Shown: positions 13,407-27,600 of the stretch, piece by piece | How the letters are laid out: every line of letters begins with the position of its first letter | Numbering within the stretch: the first letter of the stretch is position 1 | Assembly: GCA_932521035.1 (NCBI GenBank) | Contig: OW051497.1 | Coordinates: forward strand, 124,001 to 188,000 | From: Oscheius dolichura | Lineage: Eukaryota; Nematoda; Chromadorea; Rhabditida; Rhabditidae | Length of the DNA stretch: 64,000 nt | Direction of reading: 5' to 3' | Position numbers and translations under genes: made by a program | The notes under the pieces: generated by a model | What the model was told of the DNA's origin: nothing | Database searches by the model: none | Seen by the model: only the letters and a program-made list of their open reading frames with translations

Positions 13407-15976
13407 CTAGAATTGTCGCGTCTCCGTTCCCTTCGGGTAACTCACTAGACTGTCGCCACTGGGTGGAGAAGGTGGGGAAGGTTGAAGGTACATGTCCATT
13501 TTGAAATGACTGATGGAATGAAGATCATTACAGCTTCTGATTCTCTTGAACTCTTTGACTGTTTCCTCTACTTCTTTGTCTTGATCCTAAAAATGTGTTC
13601 ATATGCCCCTAGTTTAAAAAAAGCCCACCTCTTCCCTCTTCTTCTTCTCTGCCATGTAATTCCTCCTACTCCTTGAAAAGGCGATCCAGAATATTTTACA
13701 AAGGAAGAGGGAGATCTCTGTGATTGTGATTGTACTCATTCCGAGGAACATTCCCATGTTACCACCGATGTTACCTAGAAAAGGGAAATGAAGAACTGTT
13801 GAGTGAACCCACTAAGAAGTTCTGTGAGACTGGTAGCAGGAACCTGCTTGTATTCCGTGTAGGACAAATCTCTGAAGAAGATGTTGATAGTCAGAAAATT
13901 GCTTCTAAAGTGAGGAATTAATTAGATGACAGATTCAGCCTACTTTATGACCTCCGGAGTCCAAGAAGGATCCTTCTTAGCCAGCCATTTCATTGAGGTC
14001 GCGCTGAAATCTCGACCATACGAGTTAAAGGTCTGATAGACGTTGTTTTTACATTCGAGTTTACACTGTGGACAATCAGGCATATCGAGATCTGAATCCT
14101 GTATAGTTATCAGAATCAGGCCGGCCCCACCTGTTCCATTCTTCATATATTTATCGATACAGTCTACCACCTGTAGGGGAGAGCAAACATCATGCCCTAA
14201 ATAACGGTTAGCCCTTGTTTGAATGAAAGTATTACTGTCATTGATATCATATGCCGACGGACTGCAGTTACAATGTTTTACAAAATGTTCCGCCATGCAG
14301 ATGGCAGTACAAGAGGCAGCTGTGTAGGAGTAATTTGTCCCTCCAGGAGGAATGTAATCCTTAGGCCATTCTTTAACACAATGACCCCAGTTGTTGGCAT
14401 CCAAGAGAACATACTGAAAACGTTTTATCAGGCTTCGTTGCCCCTGACAACCGATAAAAGCCGCTCGTCAATTCCTAGTTACAAATCATCCTGGTTTTAA
14501 ACAATTTGTACTGACATTCTGATAGCTATTCTTGTTTCTAAAAATGCGTTTGCATGACTACTGTACTACTGTATCCAGCCTGTATAATCTGATAACCAAT
14601 TGGCTATACTGTAACCCCTAGCTATTTGTTCTCAAAAGGCAGTTGAAAACTCACCTTGTTCATTGATAATGCAGAGTAAACTCTCATTCCTGGACTGACG
14701 GAAATTCCTTCCGATTGCAGGTATGGTACACTGTCGCTATCGTGGACATAATATCGGAATCCATGCTCGAAAAGCGGCGAAGCGACGATGTTGTCGCTCA
14801 CTAAATTCCTCATTTCCATTTTCACTCTTTCCTCACGTGTAAACTGCTCATCTTGCTGACTGTCCAAGATTATCTGTAGCCCGGCATTGTGCCCCGGGGC
14901 TGTTTGTTTCATCATCCATTTCCTGCTGTTCGGTGAACTCCTGACATCTAGCCTTTGGCATCTTCCAATTGGGGTCAATATATGTTCAGCAAAATCACAA
15001 CATTTGAATTGCCTTCCACCAAATGTACACCAGCGCATGAGATCGTGACATTGGAAACTGAACAGTCAGTAGAGCGCCGTTTTCAAGGACACCTACCCAT
15101 ATTTATCAAAAAATTTATACAAATTGAAGTCTGGATGCTTTGCCATGTATTGACGGTACAGATCATCACCTAAAATGGATTAAATGAACTGTTCTTCGGA
15201 TAGAATTACCACGACGCAGTTCCGTTTTATTCGAACTACTGTATAATGCAGGGGCTTCCACATTGGTCTCCAATAGATAGCTGAGCAGTTCTTCAGAAAA
15301 ATCCCCCGTTGCATTGAGCAGGGCAAGTCGGGATTTCATAATCGGGTTGAACGGACAGATCGTCACCACTGGGAAGTCTACACCTTTCTCGTTTAATCCA
15401 AATGAAACCTAGAAATGAAATCTATTCAATCATAGAAATGGGGGAAATACCTGAGACACTGTAGGCTTACTCAGGTACATATCAATCAAAAAGTAGACCT
15501 GCACACAGAGAGCCGCTATGGACGAGACGAACATCAGAGTCCAGAAGAAGAAGGACCACCTTTTTCCTTTGTAGACTCTTTTAGGACCGTGCATTGTTGT
15601 GTTTTCTGAAGGAGGAAATGAATTGGGAAGAGGGGAGGAATCCTACCACTAAAATGCTTGGTCTCCCTTTGATAACTTCCAAGATCTTGCTCTTTTAGCT
15701 TTTTCAAATGCTTCACAGGCATTTCCACTGTTTCAGCGAGCTTCTGCTTGTAGAAGGTGGCACTAGACATACGGTGGGCAGTTGACGGCGGACCGGCTAC
15801 CAAGTTCAGGGCATTTAAGGAAGACACCTTCCTACCGAAGGCAGGCAAGGACGGCACGAGGAAATGGATTCCATTTGGCTGGAATAGGATGATAATGAGT
15901 AGAGGATAGCTTCTGTACCTGCTTTTCCTCAAGAGCCAGGTTTCCCATCTGATCTACCGATACCGACCGGGCAAGC
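13407..15976 (-). CDS. DEG/ENaC (degenerin-type) sodium channel subunit
   Basis: About ten exons with short introns. In order: a cytoplasmic N-terminus; TM1 near 15500-15560 (FFFWTLMFVSSIAALCVQVY); the FPVVTICPFNP motif just after TM1, matching the family's FPAVTICN; a large cysteine-rich extracellular domain (including FKCCDFAEH, CTAICMAEHFVKHCNCSPS and CPQCKLECKN); the pre-TM2 signature YTEYKQVPATSLTELL; TM2 (SNIGGNMGMFLGMSTITITE) with the G-x-S selectivity filter as GMS; and a Lys/Arg-rich cytoplasmic tail ending at TAG, 13407-13409. Members are trimeric, amiloride-sensitive sodium channels gated by touch, acid or peptides; the ligand cannot be told from this. The first exon shown opens at a splice acceptor at 15976. 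An internal ATG at 15948 is a possible start, but an upstream exon is equally likely. Confidence 0.92.
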
Positions 15977-18900
15977 CTAAAAATTTTGATATTGAATAGT
16001 TCAAGGGTGTGGTGACTCAAAAATTACAAAAGGATGCTTCTCTTTGAATAATTTTAGAGACAGAGAAGCTGAATTGCAGAATGAATGGGGGCTCGACAGG
16101 GAACAGGTATGAATCAGAGTAATTGTACGCGTTCTGCGGTCACCCAATGGTAATCCCCCGGTTTTGTTTGAAGAGACATATCACCCCGAAAAATAGTTAC
16201 GTCGCTGCGGATCCGGTAGAGATTATTCTTTTTCTCTTCAAAAATGGCGCATTTGATCTCCATAATTTACTGGGAGATCTATTTTATGAGACTATCGAGG
16301 AATTCGGAAAGGGTCGACCGTCATGAACGGCAGTCGCATCCTCCCCTTATAACAAGGTCAATCCAGTGAAACTTTTTAGTCACCGAACCAGTTCCGCATC
16401 CTTGCTCGTTTTCAAGGAACTCACTCTGTATGTTTTCGCTGAACAGGAAGAATACCAGACTCTGTTTCCATTGTATTCTGAAAATAATGATTGAAAGAAA
16501 TACGGTAATGGAATGACTTTGGTCTAGGTGGTAAGGGTGGAAGTGAGAAAGTCCAACACTTTTAAAAACTATAAATTAACGCACAGTAAATCGTGGCAAT
16601 TGTCTTGTGGATGGCGACGGTGCTACATTTTATAGTTCGCCGAACCGCGCGACCGACCACAGGGAACATGCCTGATGAAAAGCCATCGAGAACAACGACT
16701 GCGTCATTACTTATGTCATTTCCGACAGGTTAAAGATCTTATTTGAATAGGGACTTCATTGGATCAAGCAAGGCCCAGGCTGTGCCTTCAGTATTCAAAT
16801 TTGGCGAGGCTTTCTCCTATCCTATGGTTTTTTACTGTGCTTTTTAGGAAACGAAAAAGGGAACGTCTCTAGCTTTCTTTAGAAAATGGTGAGAAGGTGG
16901 ATAAAACGAAAAGACTTTAAAACGGCCGTTTGTGTTCAGGGAGATCACAAAAATGCTGTAATGGGGAAGACAAATGAGACCGTTTCTTTTTGCCTTTTCG
17001 GATTTGCGAAATAAACATTTGGCATAGACAACACTACTAAGTTCCTGTATCCATATAAATGTTAAGAAGAAAGGCTGCTTTGAGCGGAACATGTCGCCAG
17101 TAGTTTGCAACTACAAGCAATAATAATTACACCGGTAGTTCTTGATCTACCTGAAGCAATAGGGAGAATAAACTGCTGGAGGTGTCAAAAAACCAAAATT
17201 TCACTTAGTCTTTCAGTCTCCTACTGTTGTCATGGAGCATTGAACAAAACCCCCGTGCATGTTAGAAGGGACCAGAGGGATCGGTGCCAGCAAACATCAA
17301 ATTTCACGATCTGATTGGAAAGTGAAAGGGATCAAGTGACGTTTACAGATATCTGGGACAATTATTCGCTCAAAACAGATCATCAGCAGAACTGTGACTT
17401 CCGGTAGCTTTGAACCCCTGTTATACCAGCCTCTTGTCCTGTGGGGGCAGGAAAATATTTAGATAGACTTTCAAAAGACGCCCTCATCTAGAGGGCGAAT
17501 TTAGTTCTAGCATAGTTCCTTGAAAAATTCCATACTGGGTCGATTTCTCGCGACGGATGTTTTCGCCGTATTTCTGAGTGATCATGACCGGTCAACTTCT
17601 CACATTCAAAGGGTGTGGAGTTTGCCTATGATTCATTGTAATTTGATAATTGATCTTTAATTGGTTCCCTTGGGGTCTTATCTCGATGCTTGACCCAGTT
17701 GTGATTCATTCAAATGGGGGAATACTGTGCCTTCAATGCGCAAGTTAGAGTTAAACGAATTATGTTTCTTCCATAAAACTGGTTTCTACAGTACTGTCAT
17801 AGGGTGCAAAAATGACAAGGGTAGTAATCGGACTCAACATTTCGTAACCGGAAGCGGTGGACCGATCTGGTGACAAAGGAACTGACCTTTAGAAATTCTT
17901 TTAGCCGGGGAATCCACAAATTTCTCCGGGAATTACCAAGGAGCAGAGAATTATTTCTATCCCTACATGATGGTATAAAATAGACCCGATGTTTCTTGCA
18001 ATTAGCCATAAAATACTGATCAGCTATTAGAAGCTAGATAGAAGTCGAATAGGTCTGTAGACGGAAGTCTTTTGTAAGAGTCTACGAATACAAAGCGTAC
18101 ATCCCTTGGGCGAAGAGGAGGGCTTGATCAGTCGGCCTAATCAGCATGATCTGCGATGAGAAAGTGATCAATCGTTGAAGAATCTTCATTGTCAGATCCC
18201 ACATGGTATACTATGTCAGAGTTGCTTCCCTCCTTTAAGAAAAGAAGCTTTTAAAGGACTAGAGGAAGACTTACCTTTAACCCATTCGAGTATTCGAAGT
18301 GTCAGCTCGATCTTCCGAAAAGACTTTTAGGAGTGAAACAAGTTTGCTACAGTCTCAGCCTTTTATTTGACTCCGCTTTGTCAAACCTGAGCTCTAACTC
18401 GACCGGTCACCCATTTACCGTAATGCTGTTCGGTCGTCTTTCTCCTATTTCTTCCCCTTGCAGGAAAGCTTTTTGCTAAAGAGGGAAGTCTTTTCTAAGA
18501 AAACGAAATTTAATCCATCAATCTACGAGGCTAAAAAAGCAACCACGCACATTTGAATGAAACAGGAGGAAGGGGATATTCTGTGACTTCAAAGGACGAA
18601 AAAAACGTTTTTGGAGACACTAGAGAGAAGAAAAAAGACATCAGCACAGCGTTTATTGAACTCTAAGAATGATTATGTAGTCAGTATATGAAATCTGATA
18701 ATCTAATTGAGTACTGTATGTCTATCACACCTCAGTAAGTTTAGAATCGGTCAAATTACGTTATTGTACCATCTCCATCATCTATAGACTTTTTCAGTTC
18801 GTCAACACTTCTGGAAACGTTTCATTACATTTATTTTTACTAAAATTCTTCCGTTATCATCTATTTTCTACTTAATTAAAATTTTGAAGATCTTTTGCAA

Positions 18901-20024
18901 CCTATGCTATGCTCAATAACCCAAGAATACAATTGTAAATCATATTTTGGAAGCCAAACGTCTTGGAAAAATCCGAATGGTTACAGTATCACCAATCGTT
19001 GATTTCAATTCTCATTCCACTTGAAACTGACTGATCATAGCCTTTGCTTTTTACCTAGTCATTTTACAGTGCTGCCCATTTCAAGTATAAGCGTGATTCT
19101 GTAGATATCTTTGTAATTTTAGGAAATCCAGCTTAAGATCTGCAGGTTCACGTATCTTTCTCCCCTGGCTTTGTTGTCATGGTAATTGAGCTCCTCCTTG
19201 GATAACCAGTCGTACCTTCGAATGGAAAGGGGCTTGTTAGCGAGCAGTCTTTAATCGCCATTGGCAAGGATTTTTTTAAAGATAATCGCTGTTCTCTAGT
19301 TGGAGAACACCGTTTGAGGTCGGTGGTGTTCCCTTTCACGAAGCACTTAGCTTGCCTAGATCTATTCTTACCTAACAACATGCCATCACAAGCTATTCCC
19401 ATCTATAACCCACAGAAAGCAGTAAATAATAGATTTATTACTATGTAGGCAACAGATACCACGAAAAAAAAACAAAGATATAGCCTTAGATGACACTACA
19501 CACACCACTATTACCAGCCAAGAATGTACAGTACCCATTTAAAATCCCTATTTCATAAGACAAATTTTGATTTGAGCTAGGAGAAGAGGCGAATTCAGAC
19601 ATGTAGTAGAATTGAGGAGTGTGTATTCGTATTTCTGAGCGAGGAGATACCAGTTAAGGGGGATCCTTTTAAACATCTGAGCATTCAGGATGACTCGAAG
19701 GACGACGTGCTCTGAAAAAAGCTCAAAATGCAACGAAATACTAAACAAATAACAGCAAGAGCACTTGCAAACGTCACTCCGAGGTTATGCTTAGAATATA
19801 TGTGAAAAAAGACGATTTCTGACTCTGAGATTAAAATACGGAACAACAAGTAGTGAATGAAATAGTAAGAAACATGCTAAACGACGTGCAAAATCTCGTC
19901 ACTCCTTGACTTACAAAAGTGGGGTTACTGCTGAAGACGAAGTTGAACGCATCCTACTAAGAAAAGCAACGGATTTTTAGAGTTTTATACCACCCCCAAG
20001 CACTTTCAACGATTTTAAACTGGC
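15977..20024. other. 4-kb stretch without a recognised gene
   Basis: Several short open frames exist on both strands (for example 16123-16326 plus and 17797-18009 minus) but none has a domain or an exon chain. A short exact hairpin, GTTCTC with GAGAAC, lies near 19290-19310. It may hold promoter or upstream exons of the DEG/ENaC gene and the 3' UTR of the amine receptor. Confidence 0.5.
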
Positions 20025-23000
20025 TTACATTGGCGCACCATAACGACTTGTGAAGCTCTGCTGACGGAGAACCATTTGAAGGGTCCCACAACGACAGCTG
20101 AGTATTTCTCGAAATGGAATCCGAAACTCTTTGTTGTATTTGCAGTAGATTGCCGGATTCAGGGTGCTGAAAATGGGCAATGATTAGGGAAACACTAGAA
20201 AGAGGGGGAAGGCTACTGTAGACAGGCTGCCGCCCTAGTCTTAATGCTCTTCTGGTCTTTTTTCCCAGCAAGCAATGGAACGCGTTTTTCTCTCGGAAAG
20301 TGGCCATTATCGGGTGCAGAAGTTGATTTAAGGCTCTACTTATCCTTTAGGTTCTGCTGTTGCAAGGAGGAAAGTCTTTGGTTTCAATTGACTTCGTCCC
20401 CCTTGAGTGCCCTGAACCTAGTGTCATCCGCTGCCCCAAACGACCGCGTTTGTGTTCTTTTTTCCTAGAGGGTAACATCTGCTCCCATATTGCACCTTTT
20501 CATCTACTAAAAGTATTACACACAACACCTGGGAGAGGTTCCTTATCTCCTAGAGAGAAAATGAACCATCCTTCAAAGAGAAAGAGCCGTTACCCACCTG
20601 TTCGAATAGCCCAGCCATAATGTGAATGTATCCAGCCAGTAGGGAATTTGAATTCCAAAGCAGGACTTGAGAATGGCAAAGAGGAAGAAGGGAAACCAGC
20701 AGAAGATGAAGACGCTCATTATCACGCCGAGGGTTTTCCTTGCTTTGCAGTCTTGGCCGTCGCTGTTGTGTGTTTTTAACTGAAGCAGAGGGTTACAAAT
20801 AAGGGCATTCTTAATTTTTAGTAGATTATGGTTTAGGGAATCTTTTGGAGCCAAAAAGGGGACAGCAGCACCCATCCCATGAAACAGGTCATTACCATGA
20901 AAGTATGTCAACCCCATACTCTTTTAATCCCCAAATGTTTGCGCCTGTTCATGACCGAATAACTCCAAATATCTTCTATTTACCTATGTCCCCGGGAGGA
21001 ATTGAACCTTCCCGCTCATTCAAACCTCACAAAAAAGAGCACATCATTCAGCGGAGCTTCGATTTTCAAGCGGCTTGATAAATGAGCCAATATGTGAAGC
21101 AGCACCTGATAGAGTGGGTAAAATATTACTCCCATTCTATTGTTAGCCTAATGGAATTGTCTCTCTTAACTTTTCTCTATATTAAAATAAAGTCTATTCT
21201 CTTGGGTAGGACTACTTTAGGAGAGAAAGGCAGCAGACCCCGTCACCCTTTTACTCCTCACATAATTTGGGAGTTGTGACTACTTTGTGGGAGACCCTTT
21301 TGTGTGGGGGAACAACACGCATTTTCAAAAGTAGAGTTTAGTTGATCAAAAGCCCTACCTTCACCGCGTGAAGTAAGGCACTTGGTCTATGGAGGTATTT
21401 CCGGTCACTGCGAAAGAGTTTGCTTCCAGAGAGACGCTTTCCATCTGGTTTCTCAGCTAGCTTCTTCTCCAGGAGGTCGGCGTTCTCACAGCTGTGCTTC
21501 TCCAAGTCCGTTCCATTACAAGAAAGACTCCGATCCTGTCGGGCTATTCTCTTGGCAGCTCGCCAAATCTTCACATAAAGGATGACCATTATGACGGTCG
21601 GACCGTAGAAGGATATGATTGTAGCGTAGATTTGGTAGACATAGTGATCAATCACCTGAAAAGGGAACGGCGTAAGAGATATCCCGGCTATTTCCTGTTT
21701 GAGGGGTATACCCCCCTTCAGTAGGGCAATTTTTCCCAGCTTAACTTTAAAGTCAAGATTTTCTCTCGAAAGTGAGGCTTCCCTTCTTTTTCTCTTGAAA
21801 TTCAAGCTTGTTCCAGAGCCCGCGCAACCATTTTGAAACCAAAAACGCATGAAATACGACCCATTGACTTCGCCTTCGGAATTCAGATATATAATCCGAC
21901 GCCGCTGCTTAAAATGTCCTCATGGAAACCAGGAAAAAAATCTTCCGCTCGCTTTCTCTCTCTCTCTCGCTTCCTCTTATCAAAACATCTCTCCTCCGAA
22001 AGGAATTTTTGATGTTTTTGCCAAAGCTGAAGTGATTTATATAGGGGGCTCCAGCCAGCCATGTTGATCTAAAGCTTTCGAGGAATTACCAGAAATTAAT
22101 TCTCTCGTTGTCTCGGAACACCGCCAACCCGTGGGGGCAGAGAGAGAGAGAGAGAGTCAAAAAAAGAAGAGCAATCAAATCTTCTTTTTCAGGAAATTAC
22201 AGCCGGACTGGTTCCCCTTTTTTGGGGTTCGCTCAAAAGAATGGACGACACTCATTTATTGCATATAGAGGACATATCGAGAGTATGTGTGTGCACGAGG
22301 CTAAGATTATTGAAAGCGGCCAAGGGAAAATGAAGAGGCCATTTGTCTTTTCTTTGCCTGTTTATGACCCGCCTTTGTCGGGAAGTCATCTTATCCAGGA
22401 AGGCATAAGGATATTCACAAGAAAAAACAGATTAGTCAGCCTTGGGAGAAAACTGAGCAACATACGTCACAAAAAAAGGGGTAACCCCATCGGGTGTCTC
22501 CTTCCCCCTCCTTTTCTCTCTCTCTCTCGAGGAGGCTTCTCAAGAATGAAAGAGAATGGTGTGTTTTCCCCTTCTTTTGGGTTAATAAAACAAGCAGAGC
22601 CCAAGCCGAAAACAGTGCTCTAGAAATATCTCCTTGATGTTCCCGTCGCCCTTATTCCCAGGTGCCATAAAGATGACTTTTTGCCTTGACGACTTTCACA
22701 ACGATCCCCAACCTGGCAGCTGACAACTTTCTCGTGATAACTGAATGGTAATAAGAAGGAGCTTTTAGCGGCTAAGAGCCCTCTGACCCACCTGACACCC
22801 GTGTTGGTCCAGATCCTGCTCATATAGCAGTTTTCCAATGAGATGTGATGACAGACTGACTAATGCGGATACAGTCCACACAATAAAAATGTAAAGGATC
22901 ATTTTTCTTGACGTCCTCTGCACTGCATAGCGAAGTGGGTCGGAGATGACCTTATAACGATCTACTGAGATGGCACAGAGATTGACAATGGACGCTGTAC

Positions 23001-23556
23001 AGAGGGTCAGATCCGCAGTTGTCCATAGCTTACAGCCAGCGCTGAAAATTTTCTTCCGTGTTCCCTTAATCGGAGTCCAAAAAATCGAGGGAATTGTATT
23101 GCAGATGGGCAGAGGATTGAATTACTTTAGTTAAATATATTGGTTTTAAATGGTGGATAAAATGAAGACCGAAAAAAAACTTACCTGCCCAAAGGCCATT
23201 CTTCAAATAGGAGGTCTACCAAGGCTAAAGGCATAACCAATAAGCCGACTAGACAATCTGCCACGGCTAGGGAAACTATTAGGTAGTTTGCAGGGTGTTG
23301 AAGCTTCCTTACGAGAAGAACAGCCAGGCAGACTAGGCTGTTCCCCACGATGGTGGTGACAATCATCAGAGAGATGAAGACTGTCAGGAAGAGCTGGAAA
23401 CGGGACATTACACGAAAACGGAAGGAATCAGCACCTTGCCCATATTGACAGGATTCTCTACAATAGCCTTGAAACTGTACTCCTCTTCTGGTAGAGACGA
23501 TGTCAATGGAATGACTGTGTAGGTAGCTAGAGGAGAATATGGGACGGCGCGTGCCA
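20025..23556 (-). CDS. biogenic-amine G-protein coupled receptor
   Basis: Six exons give seven helices. ATG at 23556 starts a short extracellular N-terminus. TM1-TM2 are at 23393-23190 ([33 protein letters not shown]). TM3 is near 23045-22930, with Cys-Lys-Leu-Trp and an Asp eight residues before [16 protein letters not shown], placing the amine-binding Asp of TM3 and the DRY motif. TM5 follows an exon starting at 21658 ([13 protein letters not shown]). The third loop is medium length; TM6 is [22 protein letters not shown]7 is [14 protein letters not shown], split by an intron; the tail ends at TAA, 20025-20027. Family features fit serotonin or dopamine receptors, closest by eye to 5-HT1/5-HT7 and D2 types; the ligand cannot be fixed. 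Two introns are long (about 1.1 kb and 0.6 kb) for this window. Confidence 0.92.
22138..22156. repeat. GA microsatellite inside a receptor intron
   Basis: An AG dinucleotide run lies in the 1.1-kb intron of the amine receptor. A CT run at about 21956-21969 lies in the same intron. Confidence 0.9.
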
Positions 23557-24589
23557 TCGTGCTCAGCGCCGCCGCAGCAATGGCTGTGGGCGGAGCCCTC
23601 CCCCTTACGGTCAGTCTACGGAATCACTGGTTATATGCATTTAAATTGAAGATTCCCTTGAAAGAGAGATGTGCATGAGAGGGGAGAACATTAACGGGCA
23701 ACGAGAAGAGGGCTTATAAGTTCCAAGATAATTTTTCATAACAATTGGGCTCTACACCTTCTAGAAGGAGAGAGTCGGCATAGATTGTAACATAAAGGTT
23801 GGGAGCTTGCTCGTGGAAGAATATAAGTTTTTGGAGAATAGAAATACTACGGCATAGATAGTAACATAAAGGTTGAATAATAGAATTACCTTCTCCCACG
23901 CACTAACGGCAGCAGACTTAGCAACAGTCGACGTAAGTCAAGAGGGTAACAGGCCTAATTAGCAACTTCCGACTGTCCAAACGTATGAGTCATTCCTTAG
24001 GAAACAAATGAGTTACAAAAGAACAGAGTGATGACCATTTCCGGAAAATATAATCAAAGAAGAACTAAAAGTTTCGAAGGAAGGAATAGTGCCCATTTCC
24101 CCGGGAAGTAATGCAAGCTGTTAAGTAAGATTGAAGCTAGGGTCCTTTCTGGGAGTGATAGCTATTATAGTTGGCTGGTTAGCCGACTGGAAATAGGCAA
24201 AAACTGACCCTCGCGGCAAGCTCTCATAGTCAGGACAGCCTCTAACGCAGATTTACGTGCTTAGATGAGAATTGTGACAGATTCACATAATTGGTCTTTG
24301 ACATGGATGACCAGAAATGGCTTAGTAACCCTAAAGTTTAGTGTCAAATGAGGTAGAAGCAAAAAATGCGCATAGCACATGTTGGAAGAGCATTTGGGTA
24401 ATTGGGATGGGTTTTGTCCCGGAGGCGCGGGGAAACTTTTAAATTTCCTGTCAAAATAAACAGAAAACTGAGGCGATAGGAATGGGAATCATAGGAGCGA
24501 ACGAGTATGCCAAGAGCGTGTGAAAACAAACAGAAGCAACTGATACAGTTTAACCTTTTTACTTCTACTTTATCATGCTACATCATATC

Positions 24590-24619
24590 TTGGAGACAAG
24601 GAAATTGGAGACAAGGAAA
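24590..24619. repeat. 15-base direct repeat, two copies
   Basis: The unit TTGGAGACAAGGAAA occurs twice in a row. Confidence 0.9.
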
Positions 24620-27600
24620 TTGGGTACATTTGGATGGACTGTTTCCTCTCTATGGCTCTGTTATTGTTCCGCATCTGGTCACCATAACAAAATAGAAGAG
24701 GTAGAGCGGAAATTTGATTCAGCATTTAAGAAAAAGAACCGAATGAGGAAGAACAAAGGCGGGGGATATTAGAGTTTTGAGAAACTGCCACGGCGCGTTC
24801 TACCTACAAGGTCGTGGCTATGGAACAGATGTACGCGCTTAACGAAGAGCTGACATGTGCACTGAAGTTCAGGGCCCCTGGCAACCCTTCCTTTAAAGCC
24901 CTAGGCCATTTAGGAGAACAGTCACGTCCCCCTCGTCCTGTGGGGTTTAGCTCCTAAAGCAAATACAGGCTTTCAATGAACCATGTACTCGATATTTCTT
25001 TGAATCGGGTATGGAGGAAAGAGTGTGGTACCAGAAATTATTGTCCAAAGAACTGATAGCGAGTTTTACGACTTTGTTAGGAAGTTGGCAAAGTTTTTGG
25101 CTAGTATTTTTTCTCAAAACGTAACCAAGAGTCTGAGTCAATTTCATAGTTACAGGCCCATAAAGAATATCGTAAAGCCGGGGCGAGATGGATATAGATC
25201 TGCTGATCGATGCTGTGAATAACAAAATAATAATCAGGGGGAATATTCAGAGCAATACGGAGATCAGCTTTTCTGATCAGTCAATAGAGAGACAGGGACA
25301 CGATTTTAATTAAGGGAAGGACAATAAAGGGAAGGCCAAATAGTAGCAGAACTGTGGACGGGAAACCAACTACAACTACGATGGGGGAAGTTGAAAACAT
25401 TTTGAGACTTGTGTGTGAATCCAGTAGAAATTGAATTGCTTTTTGGAAGCCGGGCGTATGGTCTGACAACAATGTGAGAATCACAACGATCAGTGGAGGA
25501 ACAAATAGGCGCTAACACACACAAACTTCCAGGGTGGGCTGGCTATTTTCTGCCTACTTGGTCGCCTGGTTTCTATTGTGGCCGGGGGACGGCCCACACC
25601 TTTCCCACGCGATAGGGCTAAATTTGTGAGACCACCAAAGAACTGTATACGGAGAACGGGGGAAAGGGAATAGTACAGGAAATACGTTGAAGTGGATGCT
25701 ATCTCTTTTTGCTGAACTTCTGGATGGAATAACTCAATTGGGGAACCAGGGTTGTCGAGGTCATAGTCCGGCTAAAGTGGAACTTCCGCTATTTGTTGCC
25801 AATTTTGCTCACGTTTGCAAGGAAATAGAGAACCCGACTTTGTTATCTTCTTAAGGCCTCTGCCGGCTAAAAACACACAAATATTTTTTTACTATGTTTT
25901 TTGGGAAAACTAATATGGTCTCAAGAAAATCTCAGGGAAACTCTCGAAAGAACAAAAAGACCAGACACCTCCGGCTACTGGGTAGGGGCTCTTCTGTCCT
26001 CTCACTTTGCATAATTCATTGTTGTTAGGGCGTTAAAACGTGAGGAGAAGAAATGATTGAGATTCAGAGATGCTGTTTTTAAAACAGGGGGATTATCTTA
26101 GGTTGAACGGCTCAGAAATCCGATACCGCGAACAAGCAACCTTATCCAAAAACAATAAGTTTTAACTTCTTCCGCATATTTTCTGTTATAGAGTAACTAT
26201 ACATATATTTCAGGAAAGACTCCCTAGTACGTTTCCTTGGGCCTCTAAGCAATTTTAGAAGAAGGGACGCAGAGGGTAACCTAGGGGGATAAATGCAATG
26301 AAGCCTCATAACTATAAATCAGTGTAAGTATGACGCAAGCTAACTGCACCGGTAGAGACGAGATTTTATAAAGAGAACTAATCCAAAAGAAGGAGAAAGA
26401 CCACCCAAAAAAAAGAAAATGAGAATGCCCCGTTCGCGCATGATTATTCAAGTGTTGTGGTTGAGCCGCTAGAATTTTCAAACTTTTTGATTCTTATGGT
26501 GTCTCGTTGGGGCAATTTCTTGAACCCTACTCAAGTTAAGCGAGGGCATTCCCGAAACCAGTGGGGCTTTGAATAGGCTCCATTCCAACAAGAAGAACGA
26601 GATGTTCCGCATTCGGAGGGCATTATGTGTAATGAGTCTAAGAGTTGAGCTCAGGCCATTCTTTGGCTCAAAAAGTTCTCTTTTCTTTTAAAGGAAAGTC
26701 ACATGAAGATATATTGAGCATAACTTTAAAGGATAAGGGACTCGCAGGGGTTACATGCGCCAATTTTAACGGTACGAGACCCAAGGGCCCTTCGGTAAAT
26801 AGGGAAACAATGACTTCAAAACTGATTATGGAAGTTTCCCAAAGAGGATCCATAAGTCCGAGGCATGTTTTCCGAACTAAAAAACCAACCCCAATTTGCA
26901 TAGGAATTCCTGTGCCTGGGGGATTTCGAACACATATTCCATCACAAAGGTGTTTGGTTCATTGAGATGAAGTGAGAGTGAAGTGGGTCCATTAAAATTT
27001 ACTGCGTTGACCGGCGGCAATTGTTGACTGAACGAATATATCTGCTTAAACTTAGTAGCCATATTCATTCGTCTTCATCATATCGGCGAGAACGCCCAGA
27101 AGACAGCGTTTGATTAAAAAGGGAAGACAATAGCCGGATGCTTTTATTAGCTTTTTCGGTGGCTATTCTTAGGAAAAGGAACTAAGACTATTCCAAATTA
27201 GAACCAAAAAAGGCTGTTTTGATACAGCAGCTGTCAGCCACAAAGGAAGGAAGACACAACCCTCTCGTCAAACATTCTCCTCGTCTGTTAGGGAACTAAC
27301 AAATATAAAAAGTTAGACCCTGGGAGATCCATCTGTATTTCAAGTCAGATCTCCTGCTCAGTGACTAACAAAGTGACAAAAGTGCGACAAGTCACCCTAA
27401 TTATTCATAAGCCCAGTTTGGGTTACTTGGAAGAAAAGGTGCGATTTTTAGAAGGCAAACGGCTAACATTCAAAAATCAGCAGAGAGCGCCAGTTGAACT
27501 ATGAGCCTCCTCTTTCTTGACCAATTGAAATGGAGGCGGAAGATTCACTGGAGACCGACACTTAGGCCAGGCTAGAAGAGAGAAAGCATCCATTCAGGAT

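Noticed and set aside
22108-22623. 171-codon plus-strand open frame
   Set aside because: It starts at TTG, lies in an intron of the amine receptor on the opposite strand, is built largely from GA-rich and low-complexity sequence and has no domain.
25281-25524. Hydrophobic minus-strand frame as a membrane protein
   Set aside because: Only one hydrophobic block, no matching exons and no conserved motif.
26645-27068. Overlapping frames on both strands, one with a beta-rich look
   Set aside because: No consistent exon chain could be built and the two minus-strand frames are out of phase with each other. Possibly a decayed gene, but unsupported.
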